Positions 62,887 to 64,000 of a stretch of DNA of 64,000 bases are shown here, in pieces. Position numbers and translations under genes: made by a program. The notes under the pieces are model-generated. The model saw nothing but the letters and a program-made list of their open reading frames with translations. It searched no databases and was not told the origin of the DNA. The stretch covers positions 3,844,001 to 3,908,000 of the forward strand of contig NZ_OY764190.1 in NCBI RefSeq assembly GCF_963668215.1, written 5' to 3'. Position 1 is the first letter of the stretch; each line of letters opens with the position of its first letter. Source of the stretch: an uncultured Desulfosarcina sp. Lineage in GTDB: Bacteria; Desulfobacterota; Desulfobacteria; Desulfobacterales; Desulfosarcinaceae.

Positions 62887-63029
62887 ATTTACTGAAGTTT
62901 CGCAGTTAAAATTCGGACATTTTAGAGGGATAATAATCTGAAAATATTAAGAAAATAATTGAAAAGCGGCTCTGAATTTAGTATATTAGACATCGCCAAA
63001 CACCTAATATCACTAAAGAAAGAACCGCT

Positions 63030-64000
63030 ATGAATCACCCTAATACATTTTCCCTCTCCTTGCAAAAACAATCTGATTCGGGCCGGATCATTGACGACCA
63101 TGAACTCAATCGTGCGTTCACCGAACTCAAGTTCCGCTCATTGGCCCGACAAAGCAACATCACCAAAAAAAGAGGCTATGAAACACTCTCGCTCATATTT
63201 GTTTTCGTACTACTGCCTTTTCTCAAACGAAGCCTCAGCAGTTTCTGTAATGGCGGCTATCTACAAAATTACGTCCAGGCCCATAAAGACACGTTCTATC
63301 GGTTCTTGAACAATGAACGTTTCAACTGGCGCAAACTGGTCCAATTGCTGGCATCAAAGATTATTGCCATGAGTAAAGAGGTTCCCTTTAAAGAAAAAGT
63401 GTTGATCGCCGATGACTCCATCTGCCCCAAATCGGGCAAAGAGATCGAATTGGTCAGCTATCATTTCGATCACAAAGTCAGGCGCTCCATTCTTGGCAAC
63501 CAGTATCTGCAATTGGGCTTTCATGACGGGTTGCATTTTTTTCCGATCGACGGTGCCTTTCATACATCCAGTCACCGGCCCAACACCGATATGCGGGATA
63601 TCGACAAGCGTACCAACGGATGGAAACGACGCAAAGAAGCCCTGAGTAAAAAAACCGACGTTCTGGTTCAGATGCTCGACAGGGCCTGGAAGTCGGGCAT
63701 CGATGCCAGCTTCGTCTTGTTCGACAGCTGGTTTGCCCACGACGATATCATCCATCGCATCGTCGATGTCGGTTATGGCGTCATCTGCCGATTAAAGCGC
63801 AACCGGGTCAAATACGGTTATCAAGGTGGCGCATACACACTCAAACAACTATGGCAACAGGTCGCCAAGAAACAGACCATCTGGATCAAGGATCGCACGA
63901 TCAAGGGCGCATGCCTCGACGTCACGTTGAAAAAGACCGGCTCGGTTCGAGTACTGTTCGTTTCCGATGGTCGCAAACAGTGGCAGGTCCTGCTTTGCAC
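63030..64000 (+). CDS. IS4-like transposase, 3' end beyond window
   Basis: From ATG 63030 (MNHPNTFSLSLQ) the frame is open for 323 codons to the window edge. Features of IS4-superfamily transposases: YRFLNNERFNWRKLVQLL, LIADDSICPKSGKEIE with the first D, VLFDSWFAHDD with the second D and VICRLKRNRVKYGY. It differs from the three IS4 copies above. Its left terminal repeat was not identified between 62887 and 63029. Confidence 0.85.
   Translation, partial: MNHPNTFSLSLQKQSDSGRIIDDHELNRAFTELKFRSLARQSNITKKRGYETLSLIFVFVLLPFLKRSLSSFCNGGYLQNYVQAHKDTFYRFLNNERFNWRKLVQLLASKIIAMSKEVPFKEKVLIADDSICPKSGKEIELVSYHFDHKVRRSILGNQYLQLGFHDGLHFFPIDGAFHTSSHRPNTDMRDIDKRTNGWKRRKEALSKKTDVLVQMLDRAWKSGIDASFVLFDSWFAHDDIIHRIVDVGYGVICRLKRNRVKYGYQGGAYTLKQLWQQVAKKQTIWIKDRTIKGACLDVTLKKTGSVRVLFVSDGRKQWQVLLC

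Noticed and set aside
1..64000. tRNA or rRNA genes
   Set aside because: I scanned intergenic regions for cloverleaf-like arms and conserved TTCGA/GGTTC motifs and found no candidate worth reporting.

Overview
The window looks like a chromosomal segment of a Gram-negative, probably sulfate-reducing Desulfobacterota bacterium (Desulfosarcina/Desulfococcus-like). That placement is inferred from gene content: a DUF169 protein, a TrmO-FmdE fusion, an EFR1-type flavodoxin-ferredoxin, two RND systems, a TonB receptor and a sigma-54 regulator. No rRNA or tRNA gene was recognised. Native genes are GC-rich; AT-rich islands at about 1.9-3.6 kb, 9.5-9.7 kb and 44.7-45.3 kb look acquired.

Layout. 1-1.6 kb: end of a methyltransferase and a class V aminotransferase. 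1.9-9.8 kb: an AT-rich island with three leftward genes (DUF2059, Ntn amidase, small RHH-like protein) and attC-like sites in the same orientation, so probably an integron cassette remnant. It is interrupted by an unusual element (3992-9149) that carries two DDE recombinases and two HTH proteins, and this element is itself split by an IS21-family insertion. 9.7-11.6 kb: an ISNCY-type element in tandem with a 139-bp palindromic MITE. 11.6-15.4 kb: a Cache-TM-AlbA_2 sensor, an EFR1 protein and IS4-family copy 1. 15.5-19.5 kb: a leftward operon (two small proteins, GNAT, DUF169) facing a sigma-54 activator, with a good -24/-12 promoter and paired upstream dyads between them. 19.5-24.9 kb: MarR regulator, MMPL-type RND exporter, LolA-like lipoprotein carrier and outer-membrane barrel, with one palindrome in both promoters. 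24.9-30.7 kb: a metal/redox-flavoured cluster in decay (TrmO-FmdE, small exported protein, NifU-like protein, methyltransferase, DtxR regulator), broken by IS630, IS4 copy 2, homopolymer frameshifts and an in-frame stop. 30.8-35.9 kb: AraC pseudogene, DUF4405 membrane protein, TonB receptor, a promoter-terminator unit that may be a small RNA or leader, AraC regulator and a small exported protein. 36-44.6 kb: IS3 element, large BTAD-containing regulator, AlaC-like aminotransferase, purM and tsaD. 45-49.4 kb: an inverted second copy of the MITE-ISNCY unit, interrupted by a second IS21 copy. 49.4-61.5 kb: DUF3313 lipoprotein, tripartite RND efflux operon, receiver-only protein, a 772-residue exported protein and a NarL-type two-component system. 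61.6-64 kb: IS4 copy 3 and a cut-off IS4-like transposase.

How the parts work together. Three regulatory circuits can be read from the DNA. The first is a sigma-54 activator divergent from its likely target operon. The second is a MarR-type repressor whose GTTAAG-N3-CTTAAC palindrome overlaps its own promoter and that of the RND operon. The third is a pair of promoters, upstream of the receiver/RND operon and of the 772-residue-protein operon, each carrying three phased GGGGATTCCC-like boxes next to the -35; the neighbouring NarL-type system is the obvious candidate regulator. Mobile DNA makes up roughly a quarter of the window. Nested insertions with readable target duplications allow several ancestral genes to be reconstructed.
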